A stretch of 64,000 nt of DNA from Puffinus mauretanicus (taxonomy: Eukaryota > Chordata > Aves > Procellariiformes > Procellariidae): positions 1-64,000 of the forward strand of contig JAJKFH010001013.1 of the NCBI GenBank assembly GCA_023333565.1, given 5' to 3'. A program made the position numbers and the translations under genes. The notes beneath the pieces were generated by a model, which was given only the letters and a program-made list of their open reading frames with translations, made no database searches and was not told the DNA's origin. Below are positions 38,556-51,441 of the stretch, in pieces. Position 1 is the first letter of the stretch. Every line of letters begins with the position of its first letter.

Positions 38556-41434
38556 AGTAATTTAACAGATGGCTAAAGAACATTAAAGCACGGTATCTTT
38601 TTTAAAAAGACAGTGTTCACTCTTTAATGAACGTGCATGGAAAGTAGAGCCTAGTGCCCAGTTTATTCCACCTAAATGATGAACACATATGAAAAGATTT
38701 AGAAAAAAAAAAAAAAGAAACAATTGAGATTGGTCATCTGAATAAAAACCGCGCAGTTCTTACATATTCTACCACAGCCAGAGCATTCAACAACACTTTA
38801 GACAACGAAGTGTGACATGAGCTGCTATGAATATTTTTAATTCCTCCATAAAAAGGTGAATGTGTTTATAGACATTAAAAAGGTACACATCCATTAAGTC
38901 CATCCACAACACAAAACCACAGAAGAACTACATTCAAAGTAAAGTTAAGCGTTGGTCTTAGCCTTAAGCAGTTATGAGGTATTGTTTCAACCTGTGGTGA
39001 GGAATGATCACTGTATTAGCAAGAAAAAGCATATTCAAAATCATTCTGAAAAAAAAATCACTGCTCCTGTGCAGTTGGCATTTTCCTAAAGAAAAAGCAT
39101 TAAGCATCAAAAGGTCCTAGTCTACGTGGCTACTGGCATATGCCAAAGCCATATTCTCATCGACTACTTGGGCCTTTTGCATGTTTGTCATGTGGCACCT
39201 TCCAACAGTGCATAGTTGGGAAATCACGACCAAAATGTAACTCAGAAACGCTGAAGTTTTTGGACCAGACTCACTGATGGTACAATTAAGTACAGTTTTA
39301 AGAATGCAATACAGTTGGGCTTATTTTCATTTGCTGTACCTTTTGATCCATAACTTTAATATGGGAAAGAAGGGGAAAAACAATAAAAAGATTTTCTCTC
39401 TCATCTTCTAACTAATGCTCAATGAAAAAGCAGTAAAAGCTCTGAATCTCTCTTTCTGCTTTCCCAAACTGCCTGCTTTCTCTGGGAAATAATTCTCTCA
39501 CTCCTCCCCACCACTTCTTACTTGTCATCTTCCCTAAACAGGACAGAAATCTGGGGACCTTGTAGAAATCTGGGGACTCTGTAGCCTCTAAGCTCACATC
39601 AGCTAAGAGAGAGTTTGGAAATTAGATCCAGCTCCTCTTTAAATCCAGGGAAAGGAGCATCCTTAACACACACAAGAGAAACTGCTGGGCAGCTGGGTCC
39701 CACCTAAACTGCGCAGAAAGAACCAAACCAACATAGGCCTCCTCTCTGTGTTTTAAAATTAACAATTCCAGTTCTTGGGTATTTCCAAGAGCATTAGGAG
39801 TGAGGCAATTGACCTGGCAGGAAAGAGAAGAAACACAAAGCAAGAAGAAATGCCCTTCAGGCTTTCTGCCTATTCTACCACAAAATTAAACATGGAGCTT
39901 ACCAGTTTTCCCAGCTTCTTTCTGATAATAGGAAGCAAGCTGAAACAGTGATCATCAGCCCATGCATTTGGGCAGAAATAATTCTAAGGGAGCAGTGCAA
40001 GAAATCCGTGGAAATTGAAAAGTACACAAAAAACCTATTAAAAACATTCTGTTTAACGAAGAGTATAATTGCAAGTAATAGAGAAATGGCTTTTATAAGC
40101 CTTTAAAAGCCGACCCTTGCTATTTTCTTATTCCCAAATAAACTAGTGAGAAACTACAATAAACTTCAAACTTAAAAAATAAGTGGAAAGATATATGCTT
40201 AAAGCCCTGAAAAAAGGAGTTTCGAGTTTCAAAACACAAGCAAAATCGATGAGGAGGAACCACTGACACATCACTACAGTTTGTGTTTGCAGACGCTCAT
40301 GCACGAGGGTAGCTGAATGCACAAGGCACAACATTCAAGGTGTGCACCAGGCCAGTGACTGACCTGCACATACCCTGTTGTGACTGACTTAATGGTGAAC
40401 CAGTGGCCTCGCATGTTTCTTTAATGGAGAAAATCGGCTTATAAGGTTTTAAAAAATCACCAAAAGGCAGCCAAAAACCTGCAAACCTACAATGGGGAAA
40501 ACTTGGAAAGAGGAAATATGCACTGTGTGACTGGAACCAAATGGGATTTTTCCAAATGTATTACAAATGTTGTTTCCAGTGAATACTTTTTTGTCTTCTA
40601 AGTAACATTTAGCCCAGAGGAAGTTTGAAAGAACAAGTTATAATCCCTTGAAAAGAGAAGCTTATTTTACAAACACTGGAAGGCCCTTAATTACGGTATA
40701 GATGCTTTGGCAATGTTATGATAACAGTAGTATTCTGTGAATGAGTGATAAAGGAAGCAATCTTTATTTAAAATCTGTCACACTTCTAACTAGTAATAAA
40801 GCCTGCACAGCTGAATTAACAGACATTTGCTTTGCTTCTCTTACGGAAAACTACTTTCAATGAAAATTATTACTTTAACCAACTTTTGTATATTTCTAAA
40901 AATATAGTTACTTAGACCACCTGTTTATGTCACCTATTTTTCCCAAATACTGCTATCCACACATATCTGTTCGCTATTTTACCTTTCAGGAAACTTCCAG
41001 CAAAATAACGGTTCTGCCTTTGACAAGGTTATACTGTGACTTTAGAAGAGAAATCAACTAACTTGTCCACTGTGTTTTCACTTAGAAAACTTCAGAACTA
41101 ACCTTTGCATTAACATGAAACTGCTTGCCTGTAAGGTATCCTATTAAGGTTCTCAGTGGCTGTGCTTTCCATACTGCAGGGTCAGTAAACAAGCTAATAC
41201 AAATTAGTCTCACAAATCCTTCAGACATTAGTTATTTTTTAAAAACCAAGGCAGGAGGTAGAATTCCTCCTTTGCAGACTATGTTATTTTTGTGCGTGTA
41301 AAATTTCCTATCAAGGATGATCGCAACACAAGAAAGAAACATGCAGTGTGCAGAAATAGTGGTAAACAAAGAGGAACTCTCTATTTCAGTAGTGTAGACA
41401 ACTGGAAATAGTTGTGTACCTGATTCACAGAATA

Positions 41435-41440
41435 TTTATT
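41435..41440 (-). terminator. Candidate poly(A) signal AATAAA (proximal)
   Basis: The minus-strand AATAAA lies about 140 bases downstream of the TGA stop of the proposed terminal exon. This distance is normal for a short vertebrate 3' UTR. It competes with the distal signal at 37,892. Confidence 0.35.
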
Positions 41441-41577
41441 TTAACAAAAGGACATTCTGCACTAACTGTGTATGAACAACATATCACAGCACAGTCTTGA
41501 TACCACACCATAATTAAGCTGTGAGCAGAACATGCAGGTACAGTGATGCCTGGAGAACCACTCTTCTCTCCTGCGTT

Positions 41578-41730
41578 TCACATTCTTGAAGGTTCGAAGT
41601 CTCTCTCTTCTAGCAAGTTTATTAGAAGGGAGAAGCTGTCTTTTACTGCCTCCATATCATCCAAGGAGCAGGGTTTAAGAATCCAGCGCTTTCCACGTGC
41701 AAGTGGCTCGAGTTCAAAATATTTTTTAAT
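41578..41730 (-). CDS. Terminal coding exon of an unidentified host gene (minus strand)
   Basis: Read on the minus strand, a long pyrimidine tract followed by CTTAACAG (AG at 41,731-41,732) forms a strong splice acceptor. The next 50 codons are fully open and then meet TGA at 41,578-41,580. Their composition is that of a real soluble protein: rich in Glu, Asp, Lys, Arg and Leu, with a likely amphipathic helix late in the segment (pattern S-F-S-L-L-I-N-L-L-E-E-R). It does not look like translated AT-rich DNA. The intron phase is 0 if the exon starts at the first base after AG. I do not recognise the protein, and no upstream exon in a matching phase was found in the window, so the preceding intron may be long and contain the ERV. 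The + strand frame at 41,543-41,737 is only its shadow. Confidence 0.65.
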   Translation of the reverse strand: MKKYFELEPLARGKRWILKPCSLDDMEAVKDSFSLLINLLEERDFEPSRM

Positions 41731-41795
41731 CTGTTAAGGAAAAAAAAAAGAGACCAGTGTATTAATATTATAATGACAACTCTCTGTCTCTATCT

Positions 41796-41819
41796 AAAAA
41801 ACCAAACCAAACCAAACCA
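41796..41819. repeat. (ACCAA)n tandem repeat
   Basis: A five-base unit is repeated about four times without interruption, just outside the acceptor of the terminal exon. Confidence 0.75.
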
Positions 41820-43146
41820 TCAAAAAAACCCATGTAAAAAGATCAGGATACTCATTTTTAGAATCTTACCCACAGCTGTTCTTATAATACAGGTTATATG
41901 ACATGACCTGAAAGTGTTTTCTTTAGGGGTGAGTGACCTGCTTGGAAGTTACCATTCTACCCATACATTTAACAGCATGGGAGGTCTGGGGAAGAATTAT
42001 ACGGACTTAAGGCAAAGAGCAAAGTGTTCAAAAACATAGCCAAAACAGCAAAACTAACTAAGAAATTTTAGGTTATGTTTGTATTTTAATGTTAAAGCTG
42101 TATGTTTCATCATACTCTCATTAGTAAACACTTAAGATGCAGAATTTGTTACCAGACTACTCTAACTACACAAATGAACTGTCAAAAATGCACAAATCCT
42201 AAACATTCCAGTCAAAGGTGAGCTATAGCAGAGGCTTTCTTAATGACCTTGAGAACACTGAAAAATAAAAATTTTCCCCAAATCAGTAAGTTTTTTCTAA
42301 AATTAAACATAGAAGACTAGCATACTAATGTGATTAGGATAATAATAAGTATGTGTAAGACATTCTACAATCATCTTAGTTCAAAATCCAGCACGTCCCA
42401 GCAAAATTCAGCTGCTTATTAACAATACCTAATAATGCCTATAAAGGAAGCCTTTTAATTAAACTAATTCTATTTTTACTTCTGCAGCAGCTGTGCAGCA
42501 AGGAGGCATAAGAATATGATGTAATATAGAATTCCAAGTTTTAAGGTGATTATAAGCCTTGACCAAATAACTGAGGAAGATGCAGTTTCTTGGAAAGACC
42601 AATCATTACTGACGCTAATTACACCAACTGTCAAGGCAGAAACACAGACCCACAGGAAGACTGAGAAAGAAAAGATTTTCATTTAGAAGTATACTCCAAT
42701 CACCTTTCAAAATAGCAGGTACAATATCAAAACATATTTTTGATGCCTCTTAGGAGAAGACAGTAGTCTGCAGGTTATTTTGGTCCACAGATTACTGTCT
42801 TCATAAAAATTTTAGTCTTTGATAGTATTTGATCCAATACCATTTGATTAAAATGTCTGCTCATGTTTGACTTGTCAAAATAGATATTTAGTTTTTACAT
42901 CCAACATTATATCCATCAGTTCTTGCTATTGTCAACATACCAACAGAAATATTTAGTCCTGACTTAGTTTGCACATTCTTGTTCCTTGTAATTATTGCCA
43001 AATATTCTTAATTTTCTTTTATCACAGACTGCGCCACACCACAAATAGGCACAACAACAGGAACAGTTACCCGTATTGTGGTAGGCAGTAGGGGCCCCAG
43101 ACAGGCAACTGGAGCCACACTATATAAGGCTCCATGTGCAGGGGGA

Positions 43147-43173
43147 ATAAAAAAAGAAAGAAAGAAAAAAAAA
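43147..43173. repeat. (GAAA)n-rich simple repeat
   Basis: A purine run of A with regularly spaced G. On the minus strand it is a pyrimidine tract that could resemble a splice acceptor region. Confidence 0.75.
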
Positions 43174-46100
43174 GGCTTCCAAAGCCCAAACAAGCTGCAA
43201 CATCTCTTGCAGCTCTTATAGTGTCTATACAACAGTTTTGTTTATCGAGTAATGTATTCTAATAGAAGAAACCAACTGTAGTTGTATCAACTCACGTAAA
43301 TCAGAATTCAACTGTGACAACGTGGCAGGAAGGGCTTCTTATTTTTTAGAAAGAAATTTCGAGCAGGGTGTTTAGTAACAAATATCAGAAAAAAAATGGT
43401 GGTTTTGAGATGGAAACTTCTGCTTCCCCAACTAAGATACAGGTGAAATCTTTCAAAATCTATTTCCAACAAAGCAGAATAGTATCAATAACAATGTGCA
43501 AACATTTGAAAATGAAGCGTGGTACATGACATTCACTTCCCCTCAAACAAATTTCAGAAAACATACAAGTTGAAATAAACAGGACTTCAACAACCAGTAT
43601 TTTAATATCAGCATACCTAGTTTTTAGCATTGCTATCTCAGTGCCATATTAGTATCTGATATGTTAGCATGGTTGTATGTGATCAGAACCTAAATACTAA
43701 TCTCTATAAGGGATATATTGCAATGTTTCCAGCAGCTGAAGTGACACCAAATTGAATTTACCCCCATTAATATACTGAATTAATGGCACCAATCATAGCA
43801 CCGGAGAAGCAGGGTAAGGAAGCTCTCTCTCCTGTTTCAGCAACAGCCTCCTTGACTGCTAAATAAGGGGAGGAAGTAAAAGCTGCACAGAGCATAACAA
43901 AGCAAGGTGTCAGCGCAGCTAGCTGACAGAGCAGCCTGCTGGTGTTAAGCTGACAAATATGGCTGAGTAATTTGAGATGTTTCAGATCCACAACCCAGAG
44001 GATGTCCACCACACCCCCTCTACTGGAAGACTATTGCCATCAGCCCCTTGAGCTCATTGAAGTCTGTCCACAATCTTATTTACATAGCCTCTTGAATTAA
44101 GGTTATACCATACGAAGAAATTATTAGGAAAAGGTCATTACATTGTAAGGAGAGTTCTTGAGTTTAAGAGCATTAAATATCTAGAAACACATACATGAGG
44201 AAATGATGGCAGTAAGCAGACTAGCACTGAGTCTTGTGCGTTTGTGGGCAAATACAACATTGCTTACCAAGGTAGCCTCTAGCCAAGAAAAACACAATGA
44301 CGTTAAGCTATATTTCAGTAACTGCAGATGCCAAGATAGAATTTCTATTCCAGCAGTAAAACAGCATCCACTGATTTAATGAAATAAATTTTGCAGATAA
44401 ATTATTTATTTGGATGCCCAACGTTGATTAAAATTTATTTTTTCCTATTTCTCGGTGTGTAATTAAAATGTAACAAAATCAGCAATGTGCTGTCATCATT
44501 TTCCACACCTAAGGAACAGTTCAGCGTATCTGCATTAATAGGCCCTAGATGAATGCTGAAATTAAAGTGATCGTTAAGCAGTGGCTTTTGAAATGGGTAT
44601 TTTTAATAATGGCATAAAAGCACAACTGCCTATATGCACATAAGTAACAGCTATTTTGTTCATGCCTACAGAGAAAAAAAGATTTGCTAGATGACTTGCC
44701 TCTAATCCAAATATAGAAAAATAACACTAATTGGCTTACAAATAACAAATAACTAAACCAGAGGTAGCACAGAAGTGATTTTCCACAACCCAAGGAACAC
44801 TCTGTGGTATGTTACTACATTTCCTCATTTAAACTTCACACCACAATGCAGTTTGCTAAAGCCCAGAGCTTTGCAAGCGGGCTCTACAATTTTGAAATTT
44901 CTAGAAAGACGTTTGCAGACAAAAGACAAAAATACTTCCCAATTTACTATAACTTCTCCCCCCTTTAACTCAGAAGATGTCATTCAGTTCTAAAAACAAG
45001 TAAGTTTTTTTAGACTTAAAAAGGAACCCTTTTTTACATGCAAGAGATGAAACAGGTACACGAAAATAGACCGACACAATCAGATGTCCAACACTGTTTA
45101 TACAGTTGAGTTTTCCACTGGAATGCTCTCAGCTCTCCATCCACTTTCGTTTCTCTAGTTGCTTTCTGTCCCGACGACCATCATTCACACTCGTTCCCTA
45201 CCAAATTTCCTAAGAGGATGCACACTAATCACCAAAATATCCAAAGGAAGCTGAAATTCTCTGAATACTCACTCACCTAGGTAGTTCTTGCATAATCAGA
45301 TAATCAGCAGTAACTATTTTACAGCTCCCTTCAGTCGCACTAGCACAAAAGGGTGAATTCCTAAGAGAAGCTCTTTTGCCTTCCCCTCTTGCATAAATGG
45401 TGAAAAGCTTTCTGCCTGTTCATGGATGCTGAAGCAAAATATAAAGATTCAGACAGGCTTCAGGTGTCTGACACATTGACATGCATTTACATACTGGCTT
45501 TGCATTTTTAAGTGTTTACTTTGGGATTGTTAAATTTTTAAGATATAACCTTAGAAGAAAATACAATCAATTAAATCCACATAATTTTAAGACTTCTTTA
45601 CTACTATTTTACAGGATCTCACTGTCTGTCTTGACTTCATATGGGGGCCTTGTTTTATTGAGAAGCTGACATTGTATTTATGCCACATTCTGAAGTCAAT
45701 AAAATCTAACAATACACATTTGCAATTATTCCCACTCTTCCCATACTCCACCTTCTAAGTCCTATTCTACTAGCACAATACACGAAGCATATGGTTATCA
45801 AATGTTGCTTGACCTACGTGCTAGAAAAGTCAAGACACAATAAAAGGACTGGTGCCCAGAACCTCAGCTGGTGTAAATTAGCATAGCAGAGTGGAACTGA
45901 TATTACTAAATTGATATACGTAAGCTGAGTAACCAGGCCCTGCAGAAAGCTTTTGTATGTTCCATTACTGAACCTCATCTAGCCGGTTCACAACACACAT
46001 GAACATAAGACATATAGGAAAACTTAGATACTGTAAAATATGAATACAGAGTCTTTCTATCTATTACTCAACATGAAAAGAAGCTGATTGAAAGTATTAT

Positions 46101-49100
46101 TTTTCATTCGAATTTTAATACGAAATTTCACCAACACGAGAAGGTTTCCAACCCACTCTGATTAATCTGTTGTAAGCAAGTACAAAATTCAGGTAGTCAC
46201 TTACATTACCAGGCTGTATTTGGAGAATTTAATGGATAAAATATTTTTTCATCCATTGCTGTTTTACTGAACAATTCTACTGGGGAAAAAAAATTGTAAC
46301 AACACATGTATATTATATCTAATCAAAGCCTACACAGTCACCTCATTATCCCCACTAGTCAAAATTTTTCAAAGACTTTTACAGGATTAAGCAAGTACTA
46401 CTGCAAGAGGGTGACTGGTGGAGGCATGAAAATAAAATTACCTAATTTGCTGAATCCATGTATTAACCACAAGAAATAGTTCATTCATCTATCCCAAATC
46501 TGCATGGACAAGAAATGCAGACAAATAATGGGAGATTGGGGTTCCCATATTCACATTGTGAAAGTTTCATCGAGCTGTGATGCCGAGACCACCTTTTCAG
46601 ACATCATAAAAATCTGCCTTTTGGAGCAACTGTTTAGAAGATTGCAGAGAGGCAATTTTGATTGCTGAGCCCATGAACAACAGAAGAGTTGCCTATAACA
46701 GTGACCAAAGCATGCACAAATTCAGTATCTTTGGAGAAAAGAAAAAGCCAAAAGTCCATCACATAGCATTAAGTTTTAAAAAGGGAAACTACATAAAATG
46801 AGTAACTTAAAGAAAATTAACTGTCCAGCTAAAAAGGTAAAATGCTTGCAGGTGGCATAGAAAAAAATACCATAATTAGAGGCTCAGAGTATATTTATAC
46901 TGCTACAGAAGACTTTAAAAGAAACAAAAAAAGCTTTCAACAGTTGCAATAAGGAAAAGGATGGTATTAGAGGTAAAAGAAGTCGTGTCTAAAAAAAGAA
47001 AACAGAAAACAAAAGAAAGGAAATTCTAGCAAATTAAATAGAAACCACAAATGTTGACCTACTAACCATAGAGTGGAACCCATTGCTTAAATCACCACTG
47101 ATGCTAGAAAGTAAACTGAAATCCACTCTAGTTTATGTTAGTGTGCTGGACTGCAAACTGCACAGCCTCTTGAGCTCCACACATGCTTTTCTGCTGGTCC
47201 TGTTCCAAGTATAGTGATTTATAAGAACGGGTAGAATGGATCGGTAGCCACTTCATCTTAAATCAACTAGCTCAATCCACTGTTGTACCGGAGTTAACAC
47301 TTTCATGCTTTTCCCTAAAAATCTGCTGGAAACCTCTCTCCCTGACACCCCACTTGGCTAAAAAGGACCTCTTGTCTGACCAGAACAGCTGCTCTAACGT
47401 GCAAAACTGTCAGTGAAAATTTCATAGCATTTATTCTTCCTACGGAGACACTTCATATCCTCCTGAAAAGATACTTCACGTGTGCCTGCTTGTATGCTTC
47501 TTCGTAACAGTGATCTCATCCATGTCTAGAGGGATCCTTGTAACGCACCTATGTCTCATAAGCATTCCTCCTAAAACACCTATACCTCATATTTATTGAC
47601 TCCATATAGAATACCTCTTACGTAACAGGGAGAGGAATGAACGTGCCTCAGGTGATGGGAAGGGATGGTGATACGCTGTGGTCTGGAGCAACCTATGCAC
47701 AGGGCTATTCCCAGGAATGCCAGCTGAGGTTAAATAACACCAGCAGCCATAGAAGTGCTCTTAAATTCTAGTTCTTTGAAGTAAATATTTCTCTGCCAGC
47801 TGACTTTTATGTGCCACTGAATCCAAAGCCTGTATCTGCAATGTTAAAAATTTGCAGTGAAACAGTTAACTACATATTATGATAATCAGAATTATGTAAC
47901 TGAGCTGATTTTTTTGGCTTTTAAAATATGACCTGCTGAAGTAAAACCAAAAGAAAACCCAAGACTGTCTTCTTCAGCATTTCTGAGTGATGGCAGGGTA
48001 AGCAATTTCTCGAGATAAGATTTCAAAACCATCAGGAGCCTTTTTGTACAACTCCTCATTGGTAGTGATGAATGCTTTAAAAATTAGTATTTCTAGTTTG
48101 TACAGCTTTCCAATCTTTTTTTTTTAATTTTGCTTTTTACAAAAGATTACCTGAAACACTTCCAACTGAGCTTTGTACTTAGCTTTGTAATAGACCTGGC
48201 AGGTATTTTTGGCTCATAAGTCTTCACAAGGAGGAATACACTTATACACATATTCCACAAAATAATTTACACAGTGCTTTGTGGAACAGATGCACTTTTC
48301 CATCCTTCTTGTTTCCAATGGCCACAAGACACTACGCTTTTCACATTGCAAGCGATTGCTGAAAGAAATGTATTTTAAAGAAGATACCTAACTGTTCTGA
48401 ATGAAGAAACAGGATGCTTGGCAAATCAGCATAGACACGCTGTTCCAAACAGAGAGCACACAGTACTGGCAAATGCAAGTGTGAGACAAGAAAAAGGGGA
48501 GTGAGCTAGAGAGCTGGAAGGTGAATACAGAGGGGTGTTTACTGTAAAATATGTAATACTGCATCATGGCATCAGGATGGAGAGAGTGGAAGATTTTAAA
48601 ATGGGTAAGTATTCTTTTAATACAGTCATGTTATAATGGGTCTGGGACAAATAAGACAGATGAGAGTGAGGACAGAAAACTGCTGAGGGTGCAAAATACT
48701 ACTGAGATTTGCATGTATGTGAATGAAAGCAAAGATAGGCTTTGAGGTGCTACTAGCATCTATCAGCTCTTTCACACAAGTCTTTACCACACGACAACAT
48801 ACTATGGCGTATTAGATTTCTTTGGTTACATTCTATTAAGTTGTTCAAAAGAAATAGTAAGAATCGGGAAACTGCCAAAACCATACACCTATACTTTGCT
48901 TTCCATGTCTCATACACCCAGCATATTCTGTTTATAGAAGCATGGGCTTTTCCTACAACTGGAAGACATGGAGATAACATGAGAACAGCAGCAGCATATC
49001 TATATAGAAAAAAAACAGACTTCCAGATGAAGAATCATACAACCAGTGCTGGGCTGGAAAAACAAGACAAGGGCTCACAGTATCCAACCCCAGAGTGAGC

Positions 49101-51441
49101 AAAACAGCATCCCTTCCTGAGTGACAAGTGAAACAACGAGAACAGGGAAGGAGTCATTGTACAAAAATGCATGCAATGAAAGCACAGTAAAATAATTTCC
49201 TTTAATATTTACAGCTTTAATTCTTTAATTTATTCCAAAGAATTAATCAGAACTTGAAGTCGGGCACCAGATTTAATACAAGACCTACAAGTCTACAGTT
49301 ACAAGACTACAACTAACCCTTTAAGTTACTAGTCCTATTCCTTTCTCTCTTACCCACTGTGTTTTCTGAAGTACTTTGGGTTGCAACAGCTACATACTTA
49401 CAGTTAAAGTGTTAGAATATAAAATCCTAAAGAGTAATGCTGAAAATTAGCCTGGGTTAAAGTCAGATATTTGTAGGACATCTAAAAATCATATTTTTTC
49501 CCCCCACATACTACAGAGACACAAAAATGCCAATTTACTGCATATAAGGACAATTTTCTATGTAAGTGTATTCTTAGCATATCCAAATATCTTAAGATAT
49601 TCCAAAAATAACTGATTGAATTTAAGATCAATTTAAACTTAGGATAATTTGTTTAAATTACTATTACTGCCCTAATCTGTTAAAAAAAAAAAATAAAATG
49701 GAGCATATCCGAAGTTAATTTTACAGGAAACCTATTAAAAGCTTTTACTATACCACCACTCATCTCCCCTCTACCTTCTCTCACTCAGGTTTGGTTTTTT
49801 GTTACATCTTCAGTTAAATAACTTAAGGAATACAAATAACTAGTAGAAACTCAACACTCAAGACCTTTAAGCAGATATCTTTCAGAGCCTTGCAGAGTTT
49901 TTGTAGCTTTTTTTTAAAAAATAGACTGTAGATATTCATGGTTTACTTCAGAATATAATACTAACAACAGAGTACGCTGATTTCAGCAGCAAAATATGTC
50001 AGCTTTAACTACAGATTGTGGTTTCAATTAGTAACAAAACCTGAGACACAGGTACACAAGTGTTGAGTTTTTACCCCCCCCCAAAAAAGTTTACCTGTGA
50101 TGCTGAATGTCAAAATAACTTTTAGAATAATGAGAAGTCCAAAGACCAATCCTTATTATGACATCCCTTCTGCAAATGGCATGTTTTCTGTTCAGATAAC
50201 AGTTAAACAGTACTTTCTGGAGAGGTGCATATGTGATGATTCATCTGCGTTTGCCTGAACATGTATATAAATCTAGCACTTGAATAAATAACATCTGTAT
50301 ACTATGCCCACGTCTGCAAAGCACCAAAACACTGTATGGACATGCATTCTTGTATCAACAGCAATGTATTCTTGTATCAACAGCAACGAACAGGATTTCT
50401 AAGGGCTTTGTGGTTGGTTCCCCACATTTACACTGCTGAAACCATTCCAAGCCAACAGTACGAACACAAAAGAAAAGCCATTTATTCAGACTGTGGAATG
50501 CCTTTACAGTGTCACTGAAAAGTCAGATTATTTCTGAAGAAAAGCACCCGAAGGCAGGAAGAGTATGTCCTGGTGATGCCTCAATTCTCATGATTGTATT
50601 AATGAAAAACAAAAGCAGGTATTTGTCAAGTGATTCCAGCAGAAAGGGAAACCCAGCTTCTGCAAGCTGACGGGCAGCTCCTTCCCTCTACCTCTGAATC
50701 TGACTCTGTTTTACCAACAGGTCCTAGCATTACACCTGGGGTAAGCTTCTCACTGAAATGGAAATTGTATATAGCAAACATATAGTTGACATTAATTTTT
50801 TAAGAGGATGAGAAGATTAATATCAGTTGACTAAAATCCCTTAATGCAACAGATTTTTCTAAGCACTCTCCACTCACCTTACAGAGTAACTTACCTATTC
50901 AAAATTGTGGTCTAATGAAGGTATAAGCACTTCTTTAAATTTTGGGGTTCTGGTGCTCAACAAGTCTTAATTCTGCACATTTGCAATTACTAACTGAGTT
51001 TTCTTTACACTAGAAATGACACCTTATGGTAAGTTTGCTGACCACTAGTGACAAGCTAAAAGCTTATAATGTGTATCACTAGCTTTTTGAGAACATACTC
51101 AAAATTTGCACCATTTTACCACTTCTTGATAATGAACTATTACATATGACTACAGCTAAAAAGACCTTAACTAAGTACTCCATACCAGGCCAGGAAAGGT
51201 TCTGTAGATTGAAGTTAATGAGTTTAAGTTCCAAACTCACATATAAGAAACAACCAATTATCCCGTCTGAAACACAGGCTTGTAAAACTCTCAGTTACTT
51301 GTAAAACGGTCTGCTACACACGAGTAAGATGTTGTTTAAATGACTTGTTTGACTAGATGCATTCACCATGAAATTGATTCTTTTAAAGCATTATTTTAAA
51401 ACTTGATACAAGTTAACAGTGTAAACCGAAAATGGAAAAAT

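Larger units (their letters stand above)
37387..41577 (-). other. Probable 3' untranslated or downstream sequence of the minus-strand gene
   Basis: This stretch follows the stop codon of the proposed terminal exon on the minus strand. Two AATAAA signals (minus) stand out: one at 41,435-41,440, about 140 bases after the stop, and one at 37,892-37,897, just beyond A-rich runs (37,899-37,921 as T on +). A long 3' UTR ending at about 37.88 kb would be about 3.7 kb; a short one would end at about 41.42 kb. No coding exon is evident between them. A (CA)n repeat lies at 38,525-38,555 and an A-run at 38,701-38,716. Confidence 0.35.
41733..51440. other. Probable intron or intergenic sequence with weak exon-like candidates
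   Basis: No further exon is firmly supported. Weak minus-strand candidates are at 43,008-43,130 (open frame after a pyrimidine-rich tract), 45,277-45,415 (a GTGAGT donor with 45 open codons) and 46,210-46,279 (both splice sites but stops near the ends). Simple repeats include (ACCAA)n at 41,796-41,819, (GAAA)n at 43,147-43,173, an A-run at 49,681-49,693 and a C-run at 50,074-50,082. The remainder shows no recognisable repeat. Confidence 0.45.

Noticed and set aside
41861..41910. Possible 38-base minus-strand micro-exon with acceptor and GTAAGA donor
   Set aside because: In the only phase that could join the terminal exon at 41,730 it contains a stop codon.
42476..42682. Small minus-strand frame resembling a signal peptide plus membrane segment
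   Set aside because: AT-rich DNA often yields hydrophobic frames. There are no splice sites, no conserved motif and only 68 codons.
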